A program made the translations under genes and the position numbers. From Trifolium pratense (taxonomy: Eukaryota; Streptophyta; Magnoliopsida; Fabales; Fabaceae): 64,000 bases of DNA. The DNA lies in assembly GCF_020283565.1 (NCBI RefSeq), contig NC_060063.1, forward strand, positions 44,228,856 to 44,292,855, written 5' to 3'. The notes under the pieces were generated by a model, which saw nothing but the letters and a program-made list of their open reading frames with translations, had not been told where the DNA came from and made no database searches. Below, in pieces: positions 30,001 to 38,800 of this stretch; position 1 is the stretch's first letter, and each line of letters opens with the position of its first letter.

Positions 30001-33000
30001 TTTATTATTTAAGAAAAGAAACAAACAGCAAAAAAATCACCTCCCCATGTCCTGTCTTAAATGAATCAGCTCCTTCCAATAAAGGCAACAAAATGGAGTG
30101 TACATCAGATGGTGCTTTGTTTATATCCTCAAAAACAATCCAAAATCCATTCTGCACAGCCTGCGATAATGAAGATAGTATACAGAGATGAGATTCTTAT
30201 TAAGTTGTCTATGCACAGATATTAATACATCTGCATGAGTTAGATATGAACGCAATAGTCATATCAGACCTGAGTAAGTGACCCAGGCTGCCACCTAAAC
30301 TCCCCAGGCCTATCTGTACAGACATATCCCCCTTCCAATGTTCTGCCATCAATCTGATCATCCATCTGGATAGATATAACTGCATAAGAAAATAAGATCA
30401 TAAACAATTAGTGAAATTTTTAGAAAATAAGATTTTGAGGATAGTGCATCTGCTTACATGCTATTTTGTTTTTCTTCTGTTAACTGTGTTTGAGTCCTAG
30501 GGGAATTTTAATTTGACTAAGAATTTATAAAAACAAACATGTTTGAACATATTCCACCATAATGTGTGTATAAAAATAGATACAATTATCATTTTCATGA
30601 AAGATATAATGACTAGCTACCACTCAAAATAGGGGGCAAAAGGAATAGAAACCCCAAGATATATGATCTTCCAACTAGACACGCTGAGTCAAGTTATAGC
30701 CATGAGCAAACAAGAAATAGAAACTAATAACATAACAAGGAAAATTTATAACTTGCCTTGGTTACCACTATCCTCAGCCAGCTTAGCAATAAGAGCCGAT
30801 TTTCCAGAACCAGAGGGACCACATAAAAGAACGGGCCACTTCTGACTCGCTGCCAATAGAACTCTTTCATAACTTTTCTTCACTGCTGATGTCAATATGA
30901 ATGTATAACTTGCTGATATATCATCCCTACAATTAAATAGAGGATATAAAAAATTAAGTGCTAACTAAAATGAAATATGAAGTATCAGTAAAAGAATCCG
31001 AAGAGAAGCAAAAACAAATAAAGGACAATCATATAAAGGAGCATTTAAAAAACATCAAACAGTATAATTGGAAACAGCTAGACAGAATTCTTTTTTTATT
31101 TCCGATAGGTTCTCTCCAGAGTATTTCAAGTTAAACAACTGCCAAGTAAAATTATACAAAGCAGAAATAGACCAAAGTATAGAGTATAATACCTTGTGGT
31201 AAGCCGTTTGGTGCTAAAAGGTGGCTGCAACCCGTTACCTTTTGGAGAACCAACAGGATGATAATTAAATCTTAAGGAATTTAAACAGATCTCTTGATCG
31301 AAATCCATGCTTCTACTAGGAGATTCAGACACATAGTCTGCTGTTGGTTCAACAAACCAACTGGCTTTCTCTAATAATGTGTCCCCACAAAACTCTTCCC
31401 AACTGAATAAGGCAAGTTGAAGATTATCATTGAACATGCATTGCATTTTGAGTACAACATCAAAAACAAAACAAAAAAATACAATACAATACTGACCGCA
31501 ACAAACACGCAGATACTTCCTGCGCTTCAATATTCAAGCTTTCATTGGATCTTGATCCTGATTTAAGCACAACTCTTAATATCTGACCCCTGCACCATAT
31601 CAGGTCTGATTTGCATGGCTGGAGTTCCAGAAAACAAGACCAGTCCCAAAGCTTTGAGAAAATTTCAGGTTTCAAAAGAAGAAAGCGGTATGATATGCGA
31701 GCAACACGCAATACATGGGGCTCAACCTGAAAAAGAGGACATTACGGTAATAATACACAAAAACATATTCCAAAATCTTTCCCTAAAAAATAATCACAAA
31801 TGCACTGACCATAACTTCATTCCCTGAAAATCTTTCAAACGGAGCAGGTGCGAATTTGAAATAGCTTAACACAGAACTGCACCAAAGAGCAAATCAAATG
31901 AAAATTTTGTAACTTGTTAACAAATTAACAAATACTATACCCACTTCACTATAAAATAATACTATAATCGGATCATTATAAATCAATAAGCAAAGCAATG
32001 AATATCTATTATGAAAAGGGTATGCTACTTGACAAGATACTAGATAGGGTGGTAGATGGTGATAAAAGTACACAAAACTTAGAATCCATACAAGTATATA
32101 ACCTCCAAAAAAGAGCCAGCTAATTATAATACAAATTTCCAAATATAGAAGGAAAGTTCAGTTGATGATAATCATCATTCCCTTGTGTTTGAAATTTAGA
32201 ACTGGGTAACAGTTTTCCACATAATTTTTTTTTATAAGTATAGTTATCTTCACAATGCTAAACTGGTGGGAAAATTATAAAAGAAGAAAAAAATCTTCTT
32301 TTTGACAAAATGGAAGAATTATTACAAATAAACATAAATTCTATCCATGCGCTCATGTGCACCCACACGCAATACACACATAGGAGAATTGTTGCATTGC
32401 TGTTAAAATCATTAAATTTAAAATTGAAATATCCGAACAACAAAAAAGAAAGATAATATCCTCCTAAGAGAATGTATGGAGAAGAGATATAGAACAAGAA
32501 AACAAAGCCAGTAATACCATAAATCTCTCTCCAATTACTCAGACGTGCACACATGAACCTATATTTTTTTGTTTTCAATATAAATTTTCTGCATAATAGC
32601 TATATAAGAATACTGCTATAGCATTTAGGGAAGTATCCAAGACTTGCAAATTAACAAAATTTTACGTGAGTGTTTCATAGAAATAGAAACAGGAGCAATC
32701 CTAATTGTATATGACAATAATTAACATTACTAACAAATAACAATCAACTGAATCTAAAAAGAGCATAGAAGGTATAGATACTAGAGATAGGGCTGGAAAA
32801 GAGTGAGCCAAGTCGAATTTTGCCCTACTCGTCTTGACTCAATAAAAATTGGTTCAACTCGAAACACAACTTGAGTTTGATAGACCCATTTTTTAGTTTG
32901 AACTCGACTCGGTTCATAGCCAACCCTAGCTAGAGACATTAAAAAACTCAAAATTAGGCTCTTACTACCATATTTTAACAGAAAATACCAACCTTAGTGA

Positions 33001-33873
33001 AAAACAACTCATCTCAATAGCACGACAGAATGCTAGACAAACGTGCTCATGAAGATCAAGACCCCTTCCCTGTTCAACATAGTACTCTACAAAATTGGCA
33101 ACATCATCTAAGACAATGTCAGAGTCAACTTCCATAGCATCATCCACGGTATTGGACCTCAAATTTGGTACAAAACGAAGCAAAGCAACAGCTTTATCTA
33201 CAAAATTTCTGGCAATTGCCCGGAAACATCCCATCAATGGAATTGTATAACTTGGATTCAGAAAAACCCCCACTAACACATTAACCACTTCCTCTTCCGT
33301 AACCAAGTTCCCCTGTACACAACAACAAACATATGCCCATGTGTCTTTTAAACAGTGTTTGAATTAAGGTATCAAAAAATAATTAAAATATACAATAGTT
33401 GTTCAATTGCATCAGTTCAAATTTTCATTTTTTATTTGTTTTAATGGTTACTAATTTAAAAGAATAACATATAATTATACTGATCACTTGAACTTATATA
33501 CATAGGCCCTGTTTGGATAAACAGCTTCTAGTACAAGGGCTTATACATAAGCTATTTCTATAGCTGGAAAAGTAAAGTTAAATAATTTTCAGTTTAAACT
33601 TATGAAATTAAGCTGAAAACAGCTTATGAACAATGTTATAAGCTATTTTCATAAGTTCCTCCAAACAATCTCACAGAGCAAGTCAAAGGATAAGCTCAAA
33701 TAAGCCAATTCAAACATGCCCTAAGTGAATTTGCATATAAAAACATGAATTAAAGATTGAAGCTATGCCTTCTGTGCTAAAGAAGCAATCTGAGGAAAGG
33801 ATTGAAGCTTTGGACAACGATAAAGCAATCTCCGAAGTGACAAATGAACGCTGAAACTTCCGTCGATCGACAT
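1..33873 (-). CDS. MDN1: Midasin (MDN1/REA1), AAA+ ribosome-biogenesis ATPase; 5' part, exons 1-57
   Basis: Midasin is the dynein-like AAA+ ATPase that strips assembly factors from pre-60S particles in nucleolus and nucleoplasm. I traced 57 exons whose splice phases agree throughout (11502 nt, 3834 codons) with no frameshift or stop, so the gene looks functional. Order: N-terminal domain (residues 1-310), six AAA modules with P-loops at about residues 347, 673, 1078, 1388, 1814 and 2124, then a long helical linker to residue 3834. Midasins are roughly 5400 residues, so the acidic D/E region and C-terminal MIDAS domain are outside the window; positions 1-510 are intron. The start (33873) is the first ATG of exon 1 and begins MSIDGSF, like other plant midasins. 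Exon coordinates are given in the block entries below. Identification rests on remembered family sequence, the six P-loops and collinearity; confidence is very high. Confidence 0.97.
511..11312 (-). CDS. MDN1: MDN1 exons 35-57: linker region
   Basis: Exons: 35, 11312-11144; 36, 11055-10984; 37, 10358-10270; 38, 10190-9939; 39, 9639-9504; 40, 9389-9304; 41, 9213-9119; 42, 8075-7934; 43, 7819-7730; 44, 6680-6557; 45, 6424-6264; 46, 6080-5967; 47, 4684-4535; 48, 3274-3095; 49, 3013-2831; 50, 2731-2630; 51, 2529-2305; 52, 2212-2090; 53, 1593-1512; 54, 1406-1276; 55, 1158-994; 56, 779-704; 57, 623-511. They encode residues 2815-3834 of the long alpha-helical arm between the AAA ring and the MIDAS domain. 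There is no catalytic motif, but the midasin order is kept (for example FSSRPPQMFSPHQKISWTLN in exon 39 and MELGSWPTLLDEV in exon 57). Exon 40 is required to restore the frame between 39 and 41. Exon 56 uses the upstream of two closely spaced AG acceptors. Confidence 0.88.
3885..4085 (+). pseudogene. Decayed copia RT fragment in MDN1 intron 47
   Basis: The plus strand encodes a peptide resembling the copia RT catalytic region: DNMMLTQLHDFVLNEHF followed by IKNLGALFHLSKHFARNI, comparable to the usual YVDD...IKDLG..KYFLG segment. The catalytic YVDD has decayed to LDN. No LTRs are visible. It lies in the 1.26-kb intron between exons 47 and 48, antisense to MDN1. The call rests on a short weak match. 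Confidence 0.45.
6905..7075. repeat. 88-bp direct tandem duplication in MDN1 intron 43
   Basis: Two diverged copies, starting CATATCCAATAC at 6905 and 6993. Both continue through ACACATTTGCATGTATTGTC and ATCAATAGTACAATATAAA. It lies in the intron between exons 43 and 44 (6681-7729), which otherwise holds only AT-rich sequence. Confidence 0.75.
11384..14103 (-). CDS. MDN1: MDN1 exons 33-34: AAA6 module and start of linker
   Basis: Exons: 33, 14103-13220; 34, 12883-11384. Exon 33 encodes IQRMRTAADRKEV and the AAA6 P-loop VGPSCSGKTKLL (residues 2124-2131), then the helical insert before Walker B. Walker B reads WIVLENANLCNPTV at the exon 33/34 boundary and lacks the usual D-E pair, so AAA6 is probably a degenerate ATPase site (inference). 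Exon 34 continues with FLTVNPRYGEVSRAMRNR and then runs 1.1 kb into the linker. Intron 33 between them is 336 nt, a multiple of three, and has no stop in the exon frame. Confidence 0.95.
12884..13219 (-). other. MDN1 intron 33: 3n length, no in-frame stop
   Basis: Intron 33 has GT (13219-13218) and AG (12885-12884) ends, is 336 nt long (112 codons) and is open in the exon frame. The middle, about 12960-13080, has the look of repeat-derived DNA. The translated product would be hydrophobic and has no midasin similarity, so it is annotated as intron. Retention would nevertheless insert 112 residues just after the AAA6 Walker B. Confidence 0.75.
14214..16490 (-). CDS. MDN1: MDN1 exons 26-32: AAA5 module
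   Basis: Exons: 26, 16490-16343; 27, 16111-16013; 28, 15754-15654; 29, 15269-15180; 30, 15096-15031; 31, 14861-14697; 32, 14421-14214. Exon 28 begins inside PVLLEGSPGVGKTSL, the AAA5 P-loop (residue 1814 onward). Exon 29 has TDMMDLLGSDLPVESDEG, exon 30 Walker B (WVLLDELNLAPQSV) and exon 31 the sensor ACQNPSHQGGGRKGLP with LNRFTK. Every catalytic motif is intact. Intron 25 (16491-18063, 1.6 kb) is AT-rich with no gene. Intron 28 (15270-15653) is nearly filled by a possible solo LTR. Confidence 0.95.
15329..15597 (+). mobile_element. Possible solo LTR in MDN1 intron 28
   Basis: A 269-bp segment starting TGTTAGGAACCC and ending ATCCTAACA, the TG...CA form of an LTR with short inverted ends. Inside is a TRIM-like stretch near 15411 (GTTAAGAGTCCCACATCGGA). 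No PBS, PPT or coding sequence is present, and I find no clear target duplication, so solo LTR is the best but not certain reading. Confidence 0.5.
18064..21920 (-). CDS. MDN1: MDN1 exons 18-25: AAA4 module
   Basis: Exons: 18, 21920-21853; 19, 21765-21570; 20, 21439-21335; 21, 20893-20588; 22, 20021-19828; 23, 19736-19661; 24, 19202-19052; 25, 18137-18064. Exon 19 carries the AAA4 P-loop GETGGGKT (residue 1388 onward) and the QYTETSDFIG segment. Exon 21 carries Walker B (LFLVDEISLADDS). Exon 22 carries the sensor motif ATMNPGGDYGKKELS and the arginine finger region ALRNRFTEIWVP. All phases agree. Intron 17 (21921-22464) and intron 24 (18138-19051) are AT-rich and show nothing recognisable. 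Confidence 0.95.
22465..25511 (-). CDS. MDN1: MDN1 exons 11-17: AAA2 and AAA3 modules
   Basis: Exons: 11, 25511-25415; 12, 25329-25236; 13, 25143-25009; 14, 24935-24879; 15, 24789-24613; 16, 24511-24386; 17, 24258-22465. Exon 15 holds the AAA2 P-loop GETGTGKT (residue 673 onward), and exon 16 the QSDVADLLGGFKP segment. The 1794-nt exon 17 holds the AAA2 Walker B (WILLDEVNLAPP, about residue 844), a sensor region with arginines (SLKSRFTEYF), then the whole AAA3: P-loop GPTSSGKT (residue 1078), Walker B WIVLDELNLAPSDV (about 1144) and GTQNPPTHYGGRK. Both modules look catalytically complete. The donor of exon 16 lies in a 56-bp tandem duplication (see findings). Confidence 0.95.
24283..24394 (-). 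repeat. 56-bp tandem duplication spanning the exon 16 donor site of MDN1
   Basis: Two copies of a 56-bp unit, near identical, starting at about 24283 and 24339. Each includes CTAAAAAGGTATTTC (minus strand), so the 5' splice site of intron 16 is present twice. The exon-proximal copy (24386/24385) is used in the annotation. Using the second would add 56 nt and shift the frame. Confidence 0.85.
25616..30926 (-). CDS. MDN1: MDN1 exons 6-10: AAA1 module
   Basis: Exons: 6, 30926-30757; 7, 30379-30270; 8, 30160-30041; 9, 29002-28927; 10, 25738-25616. Exon 6 holds the P-loop GPSGSGKS (residues 347-354). Exon 8 holds the Walker B region, reading WIVFEDINKAPSDV; the usual D-E pair is replaced by E-D, so AAA1 may hydrolyse poorly (inference). 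Exon 6 ends CAA G directly before GCAAGT. Splicing at this GC donor gives Asn-Gln-Val-Ile, as in other midasins, while the nearby GT shifts the frame into a stop. Intron 9 (25739-28926, 3.2 kb) is swollen by the composite retroelement described separately. Intron 8 (29003-30040) is about 1 kb of AT-rich DNA with no recognisable element. Confidence 0.93.
25809..26001 (-). repeat. 3' LTR of the composite copia element
   Basis: On the minus strand the LTR starts TGTTGGAAAATATTTAG directly after the polypurine tract. It has a TATA-like CTATTTAAACC, then a run of about 18 A, then about 40 bp identical to the end of the TRIM LTR in antisense, ending AAAGCTA rather than the usual CA. The A-run at the presumed R/U5 junction looks like a captured poly(A) tail. 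Confidence 0.8.
26002..26012 (-). other. Polypurine tract of copia element
   Basis: The minus strand reads TTGAGGGGGGG immediately before the 3' LTR, the standard position for plus-strand priming. The TGA stop codon of the RT-RNase H ORF lies within it. Confidence 0.8.
26009..27619 (-). CDS. Ty1/copia reverse transcriptase-RNase H, truncated polyprotein
   Basis: An uninterrupted 536-residue ORF covering only the 3' part of a copia pol. Reverse transcriptase signatures in order: [24 protein letters not shown] (positions about 90-115), [31 protein letters not shown] and the catalytic YVDD in [15 protein letters not shown]. RNase H follows with [32 protein letters not shown] and [13 protein letters not shown]. 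The conserved catalytic residues are present. Gag, aspartic protease and integrase are missing; the ORF opens at an internal position of a normal polyprotein, next to the TRIM, and the annotated start codon is not the natural one. As it has no stop or frameshift, the loss of the 5' half is recent or the form is propagated in trans. Confidence 0.92.
   Translation of the reverse strand: [536 protein letters not shown]
27624..27974 (+). mobile_element. TRIM-type miniature LTR retroelement inside composite
   Basis: About 351 bp with two LTR copies of about 116 bp (27624-27739 and 27859-27974), each starting TGTTAGAAGTCCCACATTGG. The primer-binding site TGGTATCAGAGCC, complementary to initiator tRNA-Met, is at 27740-27752. 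A purine tract GAGGGGG precedes the second LTR. This is the TRIM architecture (PBS and PPT, no coding sequence). It is antisense to the copia ORF, and I see no target duplication around it: the left side abuts the copia ORF and the right side abuts the copia LTR poly(T). Confidence 0.8.
31193..33873 (-). CDS. MDN1: MDN1 exons 1-5: N-terminal domain
   Basis: Exons, in transcription order: 1, 33873-33769; 2, 33312-32993; 3, 31876-31810; 4, 31726-31497; 5, 31402-31193. They encode residues 1-310, the helical N-terminal domain before AAA1. Typical plant-midasin segments are visible, including YRFLLLKPEIFSKLWDWSC in exon 4. Exon 1 ends CAG AAG followed by GC rather than GT, and the next codon in that frame is a stop two codons on, so a GC-AG intron is required. 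Intron 1 carries a MITE-like insertion. Intron 2 (31877-32992) is 1.1 kb of AT-rich sequence with no gene that I recognise. Confidence 0.93.
33505..33721. mobile_element. MITE-like insertion in MDN1 intron 1
   Basis: About 217 bp with imperfect terminal inverted repeats: left end GGCCCTGTTTGGATAAAC, right end (reverse complement) GGGCATGTTTGAATTGGC. The interior has no ORF and contains many 'ataagct' type inverted segments. This resembles the common plant Harbinger/Tourist-type MITEs beginning GGCCCTGTTTGG. The flanks (ATA left, TAA right) do not give a perfect target duplication. It lies inside intron 1 (33313-33768), the intron with the GC donor. Confidence 0.6.
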
Positions 33874-34134
33874 TTCAACCTTAAAACAATTCTCTAACAA
33901 AATGAACTGTTAACAGAGAAATGAATATATATATAAAAACAAAAACCGAAATTAAAATAAATATAACTTCCTTTCGTTTCAACAACAAGTATGAAAACTA
34001 AGATGAAATTAAGAGTTAGCCTTTGCGTAAGATGATTGAAATTGAAGAATCCGAGAGTTTGTTGATATTGAAAAGCTCCGTCGGAGAAAGCTGTGCGGTG
34101 TTTGTGCCGTGCAGGGTTTCTGAATGGCGCGGTG

Positions 34135-34149
34135 AAGGGTTTAGGGTTT
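34135..34149 (-). promoter_or_regulatory. Double telo-box in MDN1 promoter / 5' leader
   Basis: On the minus strand this reads AAACCCTAAACCCTT, two overlapping copies of the plant telo-box core (AAACCCTA). A further AAACCCT lies about 20 bp downstream (near 34117). It is 262 bp upstream of the MDN1 start codon. Telo-boxes are known to be enriched in promoters of plant ribosomal-protein and ribosome-biogenesis genes, which fits midasin's role. I cannot place the transcription start, so the box could be in the promoter or at the very start of the 5' leader. The stretch 33874-34134 is probably 5' UTR. Confidence 0.65.
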
Positions 34150-35842
34150 AAGCTCTAGTCTTTTGTTTTTTGAGAGCGGGTTTAAGCTCTTGTATATACG
34201 TTCCTTGGAGTAGGTAACAATGGCTTATAGGGCGAAATGGAAGTGTAATAATTAAATACAAGATTCTTAAAATATAAGTCAAAATTATTGTGTTATTTTT
34301 TATAAAACTTATTAAATGAATAAATTTGATATAAATTATCCAATTTTTTATGTATTTGTCACTAATTTGATTATAATTATTAATGATAAATTATTCAATT
34401 TTTTACGTATTTGTCACAAGTATTTGTCACAAATAATACTCCCGTGTATATTTTTTATTAAAAAATTAGTAATTTGATTAGGAATATTTAGAATAATTTA
34501 GTAAATTTGATAGTAATTAACTTTATTGTATTATTATTATTATTATTATTAATCGTTAATAGTATATTGTTTATTTTTTTTATGAAAAATATTATTTATG
34601 TGTCTATTTCTATATTCCTCGTTTTATGCATATTTATCTTATTTTTTCTATAATTTTTTTGTTGACTATTTTATTCTTTTTTTTCTTTTAATAGATTATT
34701 GAGTTGAACATATTAATCTGTTTTGTTGCTATTTTTATGCATATAAATTGTTCTGTTTTGTTTCATGCTGAGATGCAACTGTTTTTTATTGGGATAAAGT
34801 TTTATTGGGAAACATGTTTCAATAATCTTGTGTGATATTTTGACTCTTTGTAGGGGATAAAGTTATTGATTGGAAAGACTAACATTTTTATTATTATTTC
34901 AACTTGATGAAGTTCGTTAGAGAATTTTTGGCATGTATAGAGCGAGATATGAAGTATAAACATATAAAGTGTGATTAAACATTCACTAATTGCAAGTATT
35001 CATTAAAATGGATTATGATCACCTCTCGTTATATTTTCACATCAAGGAGTCCAATCGGTGTTCTTATTCATTCTTTTGTTTCAGATTAAAATTAAAAGAA
35101 AATAAAAATAAAGGATTGCGATTTTACTAGACCAAAATGTAATGGGAGAGGATCCAAGTCGCGTTAAAATAAAGACCAAAGGGACATATTCTATTTGAAA
35201 ATAGGTTTAATGCCAAATGTAGACACAAGAGTATTTTTTAAAAAAACTTAGATTACATGCATATAGCATTAATCGATTGATGGTGAGACCAACAAAATCA
35301 TATTAATCACCTGACAAAAAAAATATTTTAAAGTTTAAACAAAATCGCACCGTCACTTAAAAAACTCATTTGTAGTGCCGCCTCAAAAACTCATTGTCTT
35401 TTTTTTTTTAGGTTGAAAAAAAAAACTCATTGTCAATATAAATATAAATATACAAATAGTAAAATATCGGTGCAGGCAAGATGCAACCTCAATAACAACA
35501 TAAAATGTACTTTTTATTTATGATAAAATACATTACAATGCATAACAAAATCAAAAAAGTAAACAAACCTTAATAAAACATTTTTTTTACTTTTACCAAT
35601 ATATTGGGCTCGAGTAATTAATGAGCTCTTTCTAGGACGAATCGTTCGGGAGAACCCAAGTTTGATTCCTGATAGGAACAATTTTTGACAGATTTTACTT
35701 ATCTTCCAACCAAACTATGAATTACAGAGGTTGCGTTCCCCTAGGAACTATAAGGTTAATACCAAAGGAAAAAATATGTGTCTTTGTTTATCACTACATG
35801 TGCATGCAATTTTTTCAAAAATGCACTAGTTTGATAGGCCCC
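34150..35842. other. Intergenic region, no gene seen
   Basis: AT-rich DNA between the MDN1 promoter and the 3' end of the kinase gene; both genes are on the minus strand. Poly(T) runs and short ATT repeats (34541-34556) occur. I see no ORF, RNA gene or transposon end in it. The kinase 3' UTR probably covers part of 35600-35842. Confidence 0.6.
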
Positions 35843-38800
35843 TCAATCTTCATCACATTCTAGAATTTGTGATATTCTATTCAACTCTGGCAAAATGACA
35901 GTACCAAGATCAGGTCTATCACGTTTTCTCAACTCACAACACTTTAAGGCCAACTTAGCAAATGATAAAGTCTCTTCAATAGGACAATCTGGCACACTTG
36001 AATCAAGCACATCTATGAAGTCTCCTTTTTGGATAGCCTCTTCAACCAAATGTGACAAACCCATTGGAGGCTTTGCAGTAATAATTTGTAGTAACACTAC
36101 GCCTAATGAATATATATCTGATTTTACACCCAACATCCCAGTTTGCTGATACTCAGGATCAATGTAACAAAATGTTCCAGCAGCACCTGTTATTTAAGAC
36201 AGTGTTAGATCGTTACTAAATTGTTAGCTCATATAACATGTCATTTATATTTGGCTTAATTACAGTTTTGGTGATCTATATTTACTTGGTGATATAAGGG
36301 GCAACCAATTAAGTGAACCATTGAAAATAAAAGACCACAAATGCAATTAAGCCTTTATATTTTCAGTCTTATATCAAATCTATCATGGATGTTTCCTAAT
36401 ACCTGTCATGCGATATTGAGTGGTTTTGTTAGCTACTGAAGCTGGAACGAGTCGTGCCAAACCAACGTCACTAATCTTGCTAACATAATTTTTGTCTAAG
36501 AGAATGTTTCCTGGTTTCATATCACGGTGTACTAGTGGTTCAGGCTTTCTTTGGTGAAGGAAAAGAAGGCCAGTCGCAATTTCATATGCTATTTTGAAAC
36601 GATTTTTCCATGGAATTGGTGGACTATTGCCTTTTCGGAATAAGCGATCTTCTAAACTTCCATTTTCCATGTGTTCGTACACAAGACATCCAAACTCTGG
36701 GCATGCACCTAGAAGGAGCACCATGTTGGGATGTCTTATGGTGCTCAAAACAAGAACCTGCATTGGAAACATTGATGGTACACAACACTAATGAGACTCA
36801 TAATTATTAGGATTTGCCTAATTTTTTAGCCAATATGCTAAAAAGATAGTTACCTCCTGTTGAAATTGCCTCTCTCCATGGGCTAAATCAGGTCTAAGAA
36901 CCTTTATGGCAACAACAGTGTGATCAAGTACAGTTTTAAAAACAGGTCCATACCCTCCTTCACCAATTTTGAGAGCATTGTCAAAACCATTGGTTGCAAC
37001 TTCAATTTCTTTAATACTGTATCTTCTATACGCAATGTTATGAAACACAACATCATGTATTGTCCTTTTCCTAAATTGTTCATCGTGCTTAGCTTTTAAT
37101 TCAGCTAGTTTTCTCTTTTGAGTTTCCATTTCTGCTAGACGTTGCGACATTTCGGCGGATTCTATAGCTGCCTTCGCTTTTTGTCTCTCTACTTCTGCTA
37201 AAGCCAATGCAGCCTCTTCAGCAAGCCTGGCTTTTTCAACATTTCGTTCTTTCTCTTGTCTAAACTTTTCAAGCTCATTTGCCTAATAAATGAAAAATAA
37301 TTATACTTTTAAGTCTTTTTTTCCGGTGATTTATTTATTATAAAGTTTAAGTTAAGTAGAAATTTCATAACATGATGGTGTTACCTTCTGTTTTGCTAAA
37401 ACAGCTTCTCTGCACACTATACCATATTGCTCCGATGCTTTCTTCAATTCTAGTTTTAATTTCATTATTTCTGTCTCGATGCTTACCTGTAATTGAAAGG
37501 TAATTCATGCAAAATTATTGCTTATTTTCCCTAAGTTAAGTAGAAAATGACTGTTATACTTACCGGTGGTTTTGGAGAAAATGGGCAATTGACATCATTA
37601 TTATTGCTTATTTTCCCTAAACTATCATTACTATTGGGAGAAGAACTTCTATTTGATGAAGTTTGTGATGAGGTGCTTCCTATTGAAAATCTTGGTCCTC
37701 TTGGTGAATAGTTATCTTCAACAATATTGGATATATGTGGTGTCAATGGTATAACATCTTTCATATCATGTAATGATTCCCAAAATTTGTTTGCATCTTC
37801 TATCGATGAACTCCTTTACAATTGATGAGATAGGAAAAAATGCACAAGAAAATATAATTAGTGAATTATAGAATCCTAAATATTTGGCAAACTCAAACAT
37901 TTTTTATCATAGAAATGACTAAATAATGTCTAATGGAATACAAAAGAGAAGAAAATATTGAACGTTTGTAACTTTAGAGACCATAATGGAATACAAAATT
38001 TAAAGGATTAAAGTGAAACCTAAGGATGTGTTTGTTCTGCTAAACAATAAGGAATGAACATGACATTTTAAAACTGTTCTTGAAACTGAATAAACTGTGG
38101 GCTAAGAGCTAGACAAAACTAATTTTCCCAAGGGACAACTTTTTGTCCTTTGCACAAGTTGTATAAAATACCAAAATAATATTTTGTCCACCAAACATCC
38201 TATAATACAAAGTTTGTTCAATGCCCTCAATTTTAGTTTGTTCAATGCCCTCAATTTTATCTTGTGTTGTTTTGTAGACCATAACTTAGCCAAAATAATT
38301 TGTATAATACCTGCTTATATCATCAGAATCAGGCGTATGGCCAAGAAACTTATTTACATTTTGCAATAGTGTAACTATGTCTTTTAAAGATCTAGTTGGC
38401 GTGACTTCAATATTTTGAGGTTGAGTACTAGTTTCATCATGTTCAGGAATAGGAGGCCCTGTTGGTCGAATTTTTTGTACTTTTCCTTTTGATATAACAT
38501 GTAATGTACATGACTCTGGTAAAGATTTAGCTAAGGAAGATGCAACATTTACTTCTTTAAATCTCCTGTAAGTTAAGCAAAAATTGGTTAAACATAATTT
38601 TTTCAACTAAGACTTTATAATATCATGTAATTATAAATAATCGTAGATAATTATATGTATGTGTTTATAATTATGTGAGATTTTGATAATACCTTATAAA
38701 AGCACTCCAAGGGGAAGCACAACCACCAACAATAACATTGTTGATAGAGTTGTCAACAACATAATCAGTAAGTGCACTAGGAACATCAATGTCATGTAAA

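Noticed and set aside
30752..30757. GT donor four bases downstream of the GC donor in MDN1 intron 6
   Set aside because: It shifts the frame and gives a stop in the next exon; the GC junction alone keeps the frame and family sequence.
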